From NCBI GenBank assembly GCA_039029315.1, contig JBCCGK010000004.1, forward strand, positions 134,850 through 198,849: 64,000 nucleotides of DNA, in the 5' to 3' direction. This DNA is from JBCCCJ01 sp039029315 (GTDB lineage Bacteria > Bacteroidota > Bacteroidia > J057). A model generated the notes under the pieces. That model saw nothing but the letters and a program-made list of their open reading frames with translations, had not been told where the DNA came from and did not search any database. Position numbers and translations under genes: made by a program. Below are positions 1 through 9,021 of the stretch, piece by piece. Numbering within the stretch: the first letter of the stretch is position 1; every line of letters starts with the position of its first letter.

Positions 1-34
1 AATTCTTCAGCAGACGTTTTTATTTTTTATCCTT

Positions 35-1033
35 ATGGCACTTCCTCGCAGACTCTCTCAGACCCTCTCCCTTCCAGTTGTCGCTGCTCCCATGTTTTTG
101 GTCTCGGGTCCAAGAATTGTGCTCGAATCGTGCAAAAATGGAATTATTGGTACATTTCCAGCCTTGAATCAACGGAGCACTGAGGGATTCGAACAATGGG
201 TGATTGAGATCAAGCAGGATCTGGCTAAGTGGGAGAGAGAAACGGGCAAAACAGCTCCTCCCTATGGTGTCAATCTGATCGTGCACAGAAGCAATCCCCG
301 ACTCTATCAGGATCTGGAGATCTGTGTCAAACATGAAGTCCCGCTGATCATTACCTCTCTCGGAGCAGCCACCAAAGTCATAGAAGCCATTCATGGCTAT
401 GGCGGCATGGTCTATCATGACATCATCAGTCGCCGACATGCACAAAAGGCTGCCGATGCCGGAGTGGATGGCATTATCGCTGTGGCCTCTGGCGCAGGAG
501 GACATGCAGGTACCACCAATCCCTTTGCCCTGATTGCTGAGATTCGAAAGTTTTTTGACAAAACGCTCTTGCTCGCAGGCTGTATGAACAGTGGGAGTGA
601 TGTCGCGGCTGCTATCAGCATGGGAGCGGATCTGGCTTATTTGGGTACTCGCTTCATCAATACCTTCGAAAGCAGGGCCGATGCCGCATACCAACGGATG
701 ATCATCGATTCCGGAGCCAAGGATATTGTATATACGCCAGCAGTATCCGGAGTTCATGCCAACTTTATGAAGGCCAGTCTGGAAGAAGCCGGCTTTGACA
801 TGGAGCAACTCGACAAGGCTGGCAAGATGAACTATGGAGAAAAACTCACGCCAGCAAAAGAGGAAGCCAAAGCCTGGAAAACGGTCTGGTCTGCCGGTCA
901 GGGAGTGGCCGGGATAGAGGATGTGGTGCCCGTTTCAGATCTTGTCTCCCGTATAAAGCAAGAGTTTGCAGAAAGCATCCATCGACAGCAACAATATCTG
1001 GATTGGCTTGATCCTTCCTCCCCATCTGAGTGA
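35..1033 (+). CDS. Nitronate monooxygenase / 2-nitropropane dioxygenase-like flavoprotein
   Basis: The 332-residue product has the full length and motif order of the class I nitronate monooxygenase family, FMN-dependent TIM barrels that oxidise alkyl nitronates such as propionate 3-nitronate. Seen directly: an N-terminal strand with VVAAPMFLVSGP, a central GVDGIIAVASGAGGHAG segment whose His157 matches the family's catalytic histidine, and a later AISMGADLAYLGTRF phosphate-binding region. No signal peptide is present, so it should be cytoplasmic. The start is the first ATG after the window edge; the promoter would lie partly outside the window. Family assignment is firm. The physiological substrate cannot be read from sequence, and some relatives act on other flavin substrates. 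Confidence 0.88.
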   Translation: MALPRRLSQTLSLPVVAAPMFLVSGPRIVLESCKNGIIGTFPALNQRSTEGFEQWVIEIKQDLAKWERETGKTAPPYGVNLIVHRSNPRLYQDLEICVKHEVPLIITSLGAATKVIEAIHGYGGMVYHDIISRRHAQKAADAGVDGIIAVASGAGGHAGTTNPFALIAEIRKFFDKTLLLAGCMNSGSDVAAAISMGADLAYLGTRFINTFESRADAAYQRMIIDSGAKDIVYTPAVSGVHANFMKASLEEAGFDMEQLDKAGKMNYGEKLTPAKEEAKAWKTVWSAGQGVAGIEDVVPVSDLVSRIKQEFAESIHRQQQYLDWLDPSSPSE

Positions 1034-1380
1034 ACCAGAGTAGGTGTTAATCCCCATTTCCTTACAATCAGAAATTCTACCTGAAAGAATTCTTTCTTTT
1101 CTCTCCTTCTTTATGTGTCGATAGGTCGTATTTTTTTCAAGATCGACAAGGCGCATAGGTGTGTCGGAGAGACATATTGTCTTGTGTTTAGAATAGGGAT
1201 TTCCATTCTTCATAAAAAAGGTCCTTTGGTTATCCGTCCAATTGTCAGGGTGTTGCCTAAGCGACATTTGATTCCGACAATTCGTAGAATATTGCTCGTT
1301 AGCCACAGCCAGATTGAATCTTTTCTCTTCTAATAGAATTCATTGTATCTTTCAGGCTTCATGATAAATATCCCGGGTCT
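1034..1380. other. Intergenic region, no gene seen
   Basis: There is no convincing reading frame on either strand. A perfect 14-bp palindrome (GAAAGAATTCTTTC, 1083-1096) followed by TTTTCTCTCC could act as a weak terminator of the upstream flavoprotein gene. TATCTTTC at 1346-1353 resembles a Bacteroidota -7 element and lies 28 bp before the metalloprotease start. Confidence 0.4.
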
Positions 1381-3510
1381 ATGAAATCAATTTCACTCTC
1401 TCTTCTCTTTACACTTCTATGTGGTTTTGCCATTCTTCCTACGACCGCTTTTGCTCAACGGACGTGCGGTGCAGACGCCATCATGGACAACATCAGGGCA
1501 AATGATCCAGAGCAAGCAGCTCGCATGGATGCCATACAGCGCAGGATCTTTCAAGAAGCCAAATCCATCCAGTCCAGTTCTCGAATGGATGAGGTCTACC
1601 TTATTCCAGTAGTCTTTCATGTTGTATGGAACGACAGTTCTGAAAATGTATCCGATGCCCAGCTTCATTCTCAGATCGATGTATTAAATGAGGATTTTCG
1701 GAGATTGAACGCTGATACGATCAACACCCCCTCTGCCTTTCGGGCGCTTGCAGAGGATTCCAAGATCGAGTTTTGTCTTGCGTCCTTTGATCCAGCCGGA
1801 AATCCCACAACTGGCATCACACGAACCTTTACCAACCGCAACTCATTTAGCCTGAATGATGCTGTCAAATCAGATGCAAGTGGAGGAAAAAGCCCCTGGC
1901 CCAGAGATCAATACCTCAATTTTTGGGTATGCAATCTCAGTGGCGGTATTCTTGGATATGCCTTTCCTCCAGGAAGTACTCCTGCTGAAGATGGAGTTGT
2001 GTGTCACTACACCTATACGGGCAGAGTAGGCAATATAAATTTCCCCTTCCACCTGGGACGAACCGCTACACATGAAGTTGGGCATTGGCTAGGCTTAAGG
2101 CATCTGTGGGGAGTAGGAGGCTGTAGCAATGATGACGGGATAGCTGATACACCTTCCCAGAGTAGCCCTAACTATGGCTGTCAAAATTTCCCGAGCATCA
2201 GCTGCTCCAATGGTCCAAATGGAGATCAGTTCATGAACTATATGGATTATTCGGATGATGTCTGCTTCAATATGTTTTCTCAGGGGCAAATTGCAGTGAT
2301 GCGACAAGTTTTGGGGCCATCAGGCTTTCGATCCTCGCTTCAACAAGCCTCCAGTTGTGTCAATCTTGCTTATAACAATATCGGGATAGACACCATTCTG
2401 TCTCCCATAGATGAGAACTGTGATGGAAATATTTCTGTGGAAGTTGTCTTGTCTAATTATGGAGAAAATCTCATCACCGAAGCGCCGATTTTTTTCACCC
2501 TGGACGGGACACCCATCTGGTTTACTGTTTGGACAGGGGTTTTGGATTCTGGTTCCACAGCCACGATTGTGCATCTTCCAGCCAATATCTCTCCGGGTAC
2601 GCATACCCTCGCTGTATACACTGATGGTGTCAATAGCGAAAATGATTCTGATGTGTCCAATGATACGGCTTACAAAACATTTGACGTATTAAGTGGTCAT
2701 GCCTTGCCCTTCGCAGATGGGTTTGAAGATCCTCTCTATCCTCAACCCGAATGGGAACTCATCAATCCAGATAGTGCGCTCACCTGGCAACGAATAGAAG
2801 GAATCAGCAGATGGGGCACAGCTTCTGTTTGGATGAACAACTATGACTATCCATCCGCCGGGGAAATGGATGAATTCATTCTTCCCATGGTAGACTTGAC
2901 GACCTTCACGCCTACAGGTGCAGGACTTTCGTTTTACCTATCCTATGCGCAGACCTTCCCCTTATCCGGGGCATCTGATACCCTGCAGGTGTGGGTATCC
3001 AATGACTGTGGAGAAACCTATGAGATGCGCTATCAGAAGGCTGGTTCGGACCTTGTCACGACAGGTCCCAGTGAGGCAGCCTACGTTCCTGAGTTTTTCT
3101 GGCAGTGGAGAAAAGAGTGGGTTGATTTATCAGATCTTACGGATTTCACCAGTGTTATGGTCAAATTTAGAAACATCACGAGTTCTGAAAACAATGTATA
3201 TCTCGACAACATCAATATTGGCGTTCTCCATACAGTGGGGATCGATCAGCGGTTTGCAAGTGGGCAAGTTCAGCTCTTCCCCAATCCAGCCCGGGATATG
3301 GTTACTGTATCCATTGATGCTGTGAATAGAACGGATGTACAATTGTCTTTGCGCGATGTAGCAGGCAGGGCCATCGTTCAGAGGGAAGTCGCTATTCAAC
3401 AAGGGTTCAACCAAATCGAGATTCCTGTGCACATGCTTGCTTCCGGGGTCTATTTTGTCGAAATCCAGGATGACAAAGGAAAATTCGTCGAGAAACTTAT
3501 CATTTTATAA
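1381..3510 (+). CDS. Secreted M43-type zinc metalloprotease with T9SS sorting domain
   Basis: This 709-residue precursor has a Sec signal peptide ending near TTAFAQ (residue 26). Its catalytic domain resembles pappalysin/cytophagalysin (MEROPS M43): the extended zinc motif H231-E-V-G-H235-W-L-G-L-R-H241 is complete and a Met-turn-like segment MNYMDYSDD lies near residue 287. A CARDB-like beta-sandwich (about residues 340-435) and a jelly-roll/MAM-like segment (about 445-625) follow. The last 80 residues start with LFPNPARD and have the pattern of a type A T9SS C-terminal domain, so the protein should be exported across the outer membrane and released or anchored. Role: extracellular proteolysis; substrate unknown. 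It is a single-gene transcript closed by a clear terminator. Confidence 0.93.
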   Translation: MKSISLSLLFTLLCGFAILPTTAFAQRTCGADAIMDNIRANDPEQAARMDAIQRRIFQEAKSIQSSSRMDEVYLIPVVFHVVWNDSSENVSDAQLHSQIDVLNEDFRRLNADTINTPSAFRALAEDSKIEFCLASFDPAGNPTTGITRTFTNRNSFSLNDAVKSDASGGKSPWPRDQYLNFWVCNLSGGILGYAFPPGSTPAEDGVVCHYTYTGRVGNINFPFHLGRTATHEVGHWLGLRHLWGVGGCSNDDGIADTPSQSSPNYGCQNFPSISCSNGPNGDQFMNYMDYSDDVCFNMFSQGQIAVMRQVLGPSGFRSSLQQASSCVNLAYNNIGIDTILSPIDENCDGNISVEVVLSNYGENLITEAPIFFTLDGTPIWFTVWTGVLDSGSTATIVHLPANISPGTHTLAVYTDGVNSENDSDVSNDTAYKTFDVLSGHALPFADGFEDPLYPQPEWELINPDSALTWQRIEGISRWGTASVWMNNYDYPSAGEMDEFILPMVDLTTFTPTGAGLSFYLSYAQTFPLSGASDTLQVWVSNDCGETYEMRYQKAGSDLVTTGPSEAAYVPEFFWQWRKEWVDLSDLTDFTSVMVKFRNITSSENNVYLDNINIGVLHTVGIDQRFASGQVQLFPNPARDMVTVSIDAVNRTDVQLSLRDVAGRAIVQREVAIQQGFNQIEIPVHMLASGVYFVEIQDDKGKFVEKLIIL

Positions 3511-3540
3511 GTTCCTCCTCTTCGATTCAGGCGCATAAAA

Positions 3541-3568
3541 AAAACTCTGGCTGATAGCCAGAGTTTTT
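3541..3568 (+). terminator. Rho-independent terminator of the M43 protease gene
   Basis: AAAACTCTGGC / GCCAGAGTTTTT forms a strong hairpin with a 4-nt loop, ending in a T-run, 30 bp after the protease stop codon. Confidence 0.85.
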
Positions 3569-3620
3569 ATTTGTTGGGATCTGTTCAGTGAATACACTCC
3601 ACCAAGCAAAATCGTCACTG

Positions 3621-3815
3621 TCACTTTTTCTTGTCTTTGATGTATAAGACTGCGCTGGCAATCAAATAGACCGCTAAAGCAGCTAAGCCCAGCCAAAATG
3701 CCCACGACAATGCCTTAAATACAGAAACCAGGAGGAATACTCCTACAGCAGGGACTGCAACCTTTCCCCATAAGGGAAGGGACAAGTAGCTTTTGAATAA
3801 CCAATTTTTTTTCAT
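3621..3815 (-). CDS. Small two-helix membrane protein, hypothetical
   Basis: The 64-residue product starts MKKNWLFKSYLSLPLWGKV and has two hydrophobic stretches (about residues 16-33 and 37-57), ending in a Lys/Asp-rich tail (IKDKKK). This is the layout of a small inner-membrane protein with both ends in the cytoplasm. No family is recognised. It is convergent with the metalloprotease gene and stands alone. The reading frame looks real because of the clean membrane topology and charged termini, but a shadow frame cannot be fully excluded. Confidence 0.6.
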   Translation of the reverse strand: MKKNWLFKSYLSLPLWGKVAVPAVGVFLLVSVFKALSWAFWLGLAALAVYLIASAVLYIKDKKK

Positions 3816-4153
3816 TGTTGTATGCTTTATATATCGCTAATCTTATTGTTCGAAAAAGATACGGAAAAAGTTTCAATTTCCCATTCAACATAAAGACATT
3901 CTCTTGTTGGAAAGGTCCAAATTCAGGGGAAAATTTATTGCGTTTCAAGAGAAATACCAGATTTCGTTCTGGCGGAGGGATAGAGCTTGATCTGGCGACA
4001 CAGATGCCCGACCAATCGAAAATTTGTCTCGCAACCATCCCCTATGCTGTCCTACCTGCCCAAAGGAGGGGAAGTGAAGAAGCGATGAGATTCCAACTCG
4101 CACTCTTTTGACTCATTGAGCTCATTCCCCCTTGATTCACATTTCTGATAATC

Positions 4154-4186
4154 TTGCATCCATTCCTCGCTTTTTGCGTAACTTTA
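4154..4186 (+). promoter_or_regulatory. Candidate Bacteroidota promoter for the TPR gene
   Basis: TAACTTTA (4179-4186) matches the TANNTTTG/A -7 consensus, and TTG at 4154-4156 lies 22 bp upstream as a weak -33 element. The predicted start of transcription is only about 6-8 nt before the ATG at 4201. Nothing else is recognised in the gene-free stretch 3816-4200. Confidence 0.45.
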
Positions 4187-4200
4187 ATCGTTGCAAACAA

Positions 4201-5382
4201 ATGAGTCATATGAAATGTATCTCTTTGCTCCTTGCCTTTGTATCTGTTCAGATGTCTCTGGCCCAGGTCTTTCACGACGACTATTTTCGATCCCGGGCTG
4301 AACAAGGGCTGGATCTGACCTATAACTTTGAATTTGAAGAAGCTGAAGATGTGTTCGAAGATTTGCTGGAAGCCTATCAAGATCATCCTGCCCCTTATTT
4401 TCTGCTCGCAACCAATCGCTGGTGGCAGAGCTATATTACCATAGATGAAACCTATCACGCCTATATTGAAGAGCAACTAGATCTGGCACTCGACAAAAAT
4501 GAAGGCCTGGAAGATCGGGACGAGGCCCATCTCGAATACGTTTTCTTTCAATATATGTGCTATGCCTTCAAAACGCGCTTGCATACCCTCCGCCGTGAAT
4601 GGTTGTCTGCCGCCAATGAAGGTCGCAAAGCGCTCCCATATTTGAGAGATGGATTGGACTATGCGAGGAGCAGCCCTGAATTCTATTTTAGCGCAGGAAT
4701 TTATCATTACTATGCTGCGACTTATCCCGACAAGCATTATTATGTCCGACCGTTTATGATATTTTTCCCGGATGGAGATGAGGAAAAAGGAATTGAGGAG
4801 TTGGAGCTAGCAGCCAATACGCCGAATTTTGCCCAGCCAGAAGCCATGTATTATCTGGGAGATATCTATTTGCAACGGACAGGAGCCCTTGAGCAAGGAA
4901 TTGAGATGAAACGCCAGCTTCATCGAGCTTATCCCAATAACTCCTGGTTCAAAGTAGACTATGCCAAAGGATTGATCCATGCACAACAGTATGAAGAAGC
5001 TGATATCTTATTGACCGAAATGATTGCGGAATTTGAGAATCTTCCGGATCATCGTCATCGTCTGATCAGTAGCCTGGAATCAACCTTGTCCACTCAAGTC
5101 ATGGATAGGGTCTATCACTATCAGGGAGTGGTGCTCATGCGGTACTATCAAGCCTATGAACAAGCCATCGAACACTTTGGAATTTCTCTGGAGTTGGGAG
5201 AATTAGGGGATTGGGATATCAGTCCTTTGCCTCCCTCCAACTATCTGCATATTGGCCTGTGCTACGATCGACTTGAGATGCGAGGAGACGCCATAGAAGC
5301 ATATGAGTCGGCCCTGGACTTTGACCAAGCTGATCATGTAGAAGTGCGAGCCAAGGCATGTCTGAAGGATCCATGTAAATAG
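4201..5382 (+). CDS. Secreted tetratricopeptide-repeat protein
   Basis: Choosing the ATG at 4201 (or 4210) gives a 393-residue protein with a proper signal peptide (MKCISLLLAFVSVQMSLAQ). The frame stays open further upstream but that would bury the signal sequence. The mature part is almost wholly alpha-helical with degenerate TPR-like helix pairs: FEEAEDVFEDLLEAYQDHPAPYFLLA near the N-terminus, and the segment with YEQAIEHFGISLELGEL followed by HIGLCYDRLEMRGDAIEAYESAL near the C-terminus. Such periplasmic TPR proteins usually scaffold protein-protein contacts. No partner gene is adjacent and a terminator follows. Function unknown beyond that. Confidence 0.78.
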   Translation: MSHMKCISLLLAFVSVQMSLAQVFHDDYFRSRAEQGLDLTYNFEFEEAEDVFEDLLEAYQDHPAPYFLLATNRWWQSYITIDETYHAYIEEQLDLALDKNEGLEDRDEAHLEYVFFQYMCYAFKTRLHTLRREWLSAANEGRKALPYLRDGLDYARSSPEFYFSAGIYHYYAATYPDKHYYVRPFMIFFPDGDEEKGIEELELAANTPNFAQPEAMYYLGDIYLQRTGALEQGIEMKRQLHRAYPNNSWFKVDYAKGLIHAQQYEEADILLTEMIAEFENLPDHRHRLISSLESTLSTQVMDRVYHYQGVVLMRYYQAYEQAIEHFGISLELGELGDWDISPLPPSNYLHIGLCYDRLEMRGDAIEAYESALDFDQADHVEVRAKACLKDPCK

Positions 5383-5484
5383 AAATTACACATTTTTGAC
5401 AAAAAGAGACATTATATTTTGATTTAACATTTTATTGTTATAAATTTACTCCAAGCTTCACCACTCAATATGATAGCTTAAGTC

Positions 5485-5511
5485 GACACGCGAAAGCGCG
5501 TCCCTTTTTTT
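5485..5511 (+). terminator. Terminator downstream of the TPR gene
   Basis: ACGCG-aaag-CGCGT hairpin followed by CCTTTTTTT, about 105 bp past the TPR stop codon. The rest of 5383-5692 shows nothing recognisable apart from being AT-rich. Confidence 0.7.
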
Positions 5512-5692
5512 ACTCAATTCGCAACGAACAAACTCGATATAACATAAAAAAGGATAATTAATTTCAAACTATTTCATTTTGGCTTTTAGTTCTTCGTTTT
5601 GGCCCAAAGTGCAAGGTGGCTGACTATCAGAGCAATACATCACCTTCCTTAGCTCAAACGGATCTGTCTCACTCTTAAGCTTATCATTTATC

Positions 5693-6016
5693 ATGATTTA
5701 CCAAAAAATCACCAGAAACCTTGGACTATTGTTGAGCCTAGCCCTCCTTATCGGTATTGGTTTGAGCCCAACGACCAGTCATGCTCAGGCAGTTGTAGAC
5801 ATTGATGATTTTGTCGTACAACAGCCGATCCCGACCCAGTCGCATATTGGTTCTGCAATAAGTCAACAGCCCCAGGCTCGTTTGTCGATGGAATTTGTCA
5901 AACAGCGGGTGCCTGTCAAGGTGTGGAATTTTGTTCGACAGCTATTTGTTGGGAAGAAAATCCTCAAGCAGCGCAAGCGAATCATTGCTACGGATCGGAA
6001 GACATTCTCTTCCTAG
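5693..6016 (+). CDS. Small secreted hypothetical protein
   Basis: The 107-residue product begins with a basic n-region and a long hydrophobic core (LGLLLSLALLIGIGL) and has a plausible signal-peptidase site at TTSHAQ (about residue 32). The mature part is short, with a Gln-rich stretch and a basic C-terminus (GKKILKQRKRIIATDRKT). No family is recognised. The gene is alone on its strand. Its 3' region contains a 161-bp MITE before the first terminator, so the mRNA may carry the element as 3'-UTR. Confidence 0.55.
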   Translation: MIYQKITRNLGLLLSLALLIGIGLSPTTSHAQAVVDIDDFVVQQPIPTQSHIGSAISQQPQARLSMEFVKQRVPVKVWNFVRQLFVGKKILKQRKRIIATDRKTFSS

Positions 6017-6270
6017 TCACAGGAGAAATTGATTGACGGTTTATCTCTTTTTTCGCCCTTCTGTATGGCAAATCTTGTCATTGCGCCAAGCTCTGATTCT
6101 TGTCCTTCGAAGGTCCAAAAAATGACTGATAATACCCCCACTAGATTCTAAGACCCCATAGGTTGGTGGACAGAATGAATGGGGTTCAATTGCGATTGAC
6201 ATGACAAGATTGGATGCAATCTCAATGAAATTGATATTACCATTTGTATAGAACTTTGTCTAAACCCTTA

Positions 6271-6431
6271 GAGACTGTTTGAAAATCTGGCACTTATTTT
6301 TTGTATGCGTCTTTTTTCCTCATTCTGCGGCTTTGTTTGTTCTCATAGCACCACTATGAGAACATAAAAGAGCCTTGCCTGAGAAAAAAATACACGATAA
6401 AAATTCTCAGCACAGATTCCTAAACAGTCTC
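6271..6431 (+). mobile_element. 161-bp MITE, copy 1 (IS5/IS1031-like ends, TTA duplication)
   Basis: The element starts GAGACTGTTT and ends AAACAGTCTC, a perfect inverted repeat, and is flanked on both sides by TTA (6268-6270 and 6432-6434). It encodes no protein. A central hairpin (TTCTCATAG / CTATGAGAA around a 5-nt loop) is conserved in the other copies. It aligns without gaps to copy 2 at 23147-23307 (about 13 differences by eye) and to the reverse complement of copy 3 at 63472-63632 (about 21 differences). GAG ends plus 3-bp TNA target duplications are the hallmarks of the IS1031 group of IS5; that assignment is inference, as no parent element is in the window. Confidence 0.88.
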
Positions 6432-6479
6432 TTAACCTTTCTTTTTTGAATGAGGCATTCACTCTGTGATTGCTAGTAG

Positions 6480-6505
6480 CCCTCCTTGCTCGGGGAGGGT
6501 TTTGT
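6480..6505 (+). terminator. Terminator downstream of MITE copy 1
   Basis: CCCTCC / GGAGGG stem with an 8-nt loop followed by TTTTGTCTG. It reads on the plus strand and closes the transcript of the 5693-6016 gene, after the MITE. Confidence 0.6.
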
Positions 6506-6512
6506 CTGTTTG

Positions 6513-7943
6513 TCACAAGTGTTGATCAATTTGTCTCTGAAACCACAAGGTGACCAAAGATTCTGCCAGCTTAGATACTTGTTCTTTGAGGGGTTCCCAT
6601 TGTTGTTGTTGTTTTACCTTCAGCATGCGCCGCAAAATCCTCAGATGTTCGAATTGCATTTTTTTATAGGATGATTTGAGAGATTTTTGAATATAGATAT
6701 ACTGCCAAAGCGAATCGATATTGGCTTCTATGCCATATACATCCACTCGCTCATATCTGGCCATGAGGATCAGCAGACGAGTTTCTATCTCAACATTCGC
6801 CCTGGAATACATATCATATTTTCTTCTTCTCAAGACCTTTTCCAATTCCCCGGAAAAAAAGTGGAGTTTCATGCGGTTGAACTCATAGATTTCAGCTTGT
6901 TCGAAAGGAGCAAGGGAAGATTTGTAGGTATCCAGAAACTCCCAGGTTTCCTCCAACCAAACAGAACGCTCTCTTTTCGAAATCAAAAACAAACATCTTA
7001 GTCGAATAGAGATATAATTGTTATATGCCTTGGAAGGGAGATAATTGCCAACAAAAAACCATCCCCTTTCAATTGCCATTTGCTCCAGTTTTATGCGGTT
7101 AAAAAAATACCGTATTTCCCGCGTCTCTCTTTGTTTGACGGAGAGATAGGATTGTAAGATCGCAATAAGATTGTATCTGGTATCCCAGGGCAAGGCGTGC
7201 TCATGGTCCAAAATCAAGTCCTGAAAGGCATACAATTCTCCTTCCTCTCCATCGAGAATTTGCTCCAACTTCACTTGCAAGGACAAAACAGGGTATTGGC
7301 GGTGTTGCTCAAACTCGTGGATGAGATCGGTCAATTGGTTCTCCCATGTTTTTGCCCATTCAGTTTGGGGCTTTCTGCCACTTCCCTTTTCTATGACTCT
7401 CTGATCCATGAACAGTTGACACCACCATGCCAGGAAAGCTTCCTTATAAGAGGCATATGGCCGTTTCCTGGGAGACACATTCTGAACCATCATGTGTTGC
7501 ATCAATTCCCCTTCCAGCGCAAACAGACTTTGGAAATAATTCTTGTCTCTCAGGCCGCTCTGCTTGAATCTTCGACGAATTTTGTTCGCGTATTTGAGAA
7601 ATTCATTCCCTAATGGCAATTCATTGAGTCTCCTCAATAACATGCGATCTCGTAACAGGCGGTCTTTCCGAAAAGCCTGTATGGCCAAAAATTCCTCAAG
7701 TTGAATCAGGAGTTGACCGTATTTGCGTCCAAGTTCCTGTGCATCAAAAGGCTTGTCATCGAACACCTTTTGCCAGAGTTCTTCATCAATTGGTATCCGT
7801 TCCTGTTCCAGGGATTCAAGAATCATCTCCACCATCTGTCGGACTGCTGCTTGTCTGCCATGAAGCTCGGTGATCACCCATCTGTGAAAGCATTGTCGGT
7901 CTTCCACAGAGAGTTTCCGCAGCAGATGTAGGGCTTTTCTCAT
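6513..7943 (-). CDS. Conserved-looking hypothetical protein, all-helical, 476 residues
   Basis: The product starts MRKALHLLRKLSVEDRQCFHRW and is rich in Leu, Arg, Glu and Gln throughout, with no signal peptide or membrane segment and no recognised enzyme motif. The regular helical pattern, with segments such as KAFLAWWCQLFMDQRVIEKG, suggests a helical-repeat (TPR-like solenoid) cytoplasmic protein, possibly an adaptor. It is divergent from the small HTH-like gene at 8124, which has its own promoter. The start is the first ATG. Function is not inferred. Confidence 0.6.
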   Translation of the reverse strand: MRKALHLLRKLSVEDRQCFHRWVITELHGRQAAVRQMVEMILESLEQERIPIDEELWQKVFDDKPFDAQELGRKYGQLLIQLEEFLAIQAFRKDRLLRDRMLLRRLNELPLGNEFLKYANKIRRRFKQSGLRDKNYFQSLFALEGELMQHMMVQNVSPRKRPYASYKEAFLAWWCQLFMDQRVIEKGSGRKPQTEWAKTWENQLTDLIHEFEQHRQYPVLSLQVKLEQILDGEEGELYAFQDLILDHEHALPWDTRYNLIAILQSYLSVKQRETREIRYFFNRIKLEQMAIERGWFFVGNYLPSKAYNNYISIRLRCLFLISKRERSVWLEETWEFLDTYKSSLAPFEQAEIYEFNRMKLHFFSGELEKVLRRRKYDMYSRANVEIETRLLILMARYERVDVYGIEANIDSLWQYIYIQKSLKSSYKKMQFEHLRILRRMLKVKQQQQWEPLKEQVSKLAESLVTLWFQRQIDQHL

Positions 7944-8065
7944 GTACTACAAATTTTCTGAGTAGGATGATTGGAAATTAACAGTAATAATTTATCAAAA
8001 AATGCTCAAAAATTAAAAATATCGCCGCTTTTCAAAAAATATCTTTTGGAAAAATGTGAAATTCA

Positions 8066-8100
8066 TTTGTCGTTTTCACTGTATTTTCTCTCTACCTTTG
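8066..8100 (+). promoter_or_regulatory. Bacteroidota promoter for the 8124 gene
   Basis: TTTG at 8066-8069 and a perfect TANNTTTG (TACCTTTG) at 8093-8100, separated by 23 bp. The ATG at 8124 follows 24 bp later, which supports that start over the upstream extension of the frame. Confidence 0.7.
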
Positions 8101-8123
8101 AGCTGTTAACACATGTAATCACG

Positions 8124-8426
8124 ATGAGTTCATCTATACAAGAGCCCTTTATCTTTCATTTGTTACAGGGATATAGTCTTGGACAAGGCAACTTTCCTGT
8201 CAGTGCAGAATTGATTGAGTTTGTTAAATATTTAATTGAAGAAAATCTGATTTCGGACAAACGGATTCGAGAATACATGCTTGTCCATGAGTTTCGGGCA
8301 CTTTATCGGGAAGGAGAATATCGCAACAAATCAGAGACTGTCCGGTCTCTTGCCAGAAAATATAAAGTAAGCGAATCAAGCATCTGGAATTTGCTCAAAC
8401 AACAAAAACAGATGTTTGGCGAGTAG
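8124..8426 (+). CDS. Small protein with a C-terminal helix-turn-helix-like segment
   Basis: Starting at the ATG that follows a good promoter, the product has 100 residues. The C-terminal third (SETVRSLARKYKVSESSIWNLLK) has the spacing of a recruited HTH: a helix, a short turn, then a second helix beginning with serines. It could therefore be a small DNA-binding regulator of the kind used in sigma-like or transposase HTH segments. The N-terminal half (LLQGYSLGQGNFPVSAELIEFVKYLIEENL) is helical. The frame continues upstream to 7971 without a convincing start. A terminator follows directly. The exact family is not recognised. Confidence 0.6.
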   Translation: MSSSIQEPFIFHLLQGYSLGQGNFPVSAELIEFVKYLIEENLISDKRIREYMLVHEFRALYREGEYRNKSETVRSLARKYKVSESSIWNLLKQQKQMFGE

Positions 8427-8481
8427 TAAGAAACCTTTAATGAGGGAACCAATGGAAGATAGATCTGAGTGACCCTCTTGT

Positions 8482-8509
8482 ACCGGAGTTGAAAAGCTCC
8501 GGTTTTTTT
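8482..8509 (+). terminator. Terminator of the small HTH-like gene
   Basis: ACCGGAG-ttgaaaag-CTCCGGT stem followed by TTTTTT, 55 bp after the stop codon. Confidence 0.85.
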
Positions 8510-8631
8510 ATTTCCTGCCAGGAGATTGCAGCAGACAATTTCTAGAAACTGACTTTTTGATCATTTTCTTCCCAAGCTTTATTCAATCCACAAGAATCTC
8601 TTCTATATCAGTCAGATAGAAAAATTTATCT

Positions 8632-8646
8632 CACTGATAATCAGTG
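8632..8646. promoter_or_regulatory. Perfect 15-bp palindrome, possible operator
   Basis: CACTGAT-A-ATCAGTG in the gene-free stretch 8510-9021. It lies upstream of an orphan terminator and has the size of a dimeric regulator site, but no regulator is linked to it. Confidence 0.3.
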
Positions 8647-8807
8647 TATTGTGTATTTTTTTATTTTTTTCTCATTTTTCGTGCAGCACTCTCTGCATTC
8701 CTCCCGTCTGAAAAACGATTTACATCTAAAACCTCACACAATTTAAGTCATCTGATTGACTATCAATTAAGCGATCATTTTCCAGCCTCCTTACCAAACT
8801 GGAAACC

Positions 8808-8842
8808 GGACCACCACACTCAATGTGGGGTCCTTTTTTTTT
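8808..8842 (+). terminator. Orphan plus-strand terminator
   Basis: GGACC-a-CCACA / TGTGG-GGTCC hairpin (one bulge) followed by nine T. The only plus-strand gene upstream already has its own terminator at 8482-8509, so this one may end an unannotated small RNA starting somewhere in 8520-8780. Confidence 0.6.
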
Positions 8843-9021
8843 GGCAGACTGTTTCGAATGTTGAGTGAAGAAGGTGTTATCGGTCACTTTCAGCCTTTCA
8901 TAGGACACAATCCAACAGCTAGCTGAGCTACATGAGGATGGTTACCACACAGAAGGGTGGCATAACACAGCCAGGGAATGACACTCAAAGTTCTCCTGGA
9001 CGGATCAAATATGATGAGTAG

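Noticed and set aside
1115..1333. Open frames on both strands between the flavoprotein and metalloprotease genes
   Set aside because: Short, overlapping on both strands, no start context and no recognisable protein features.
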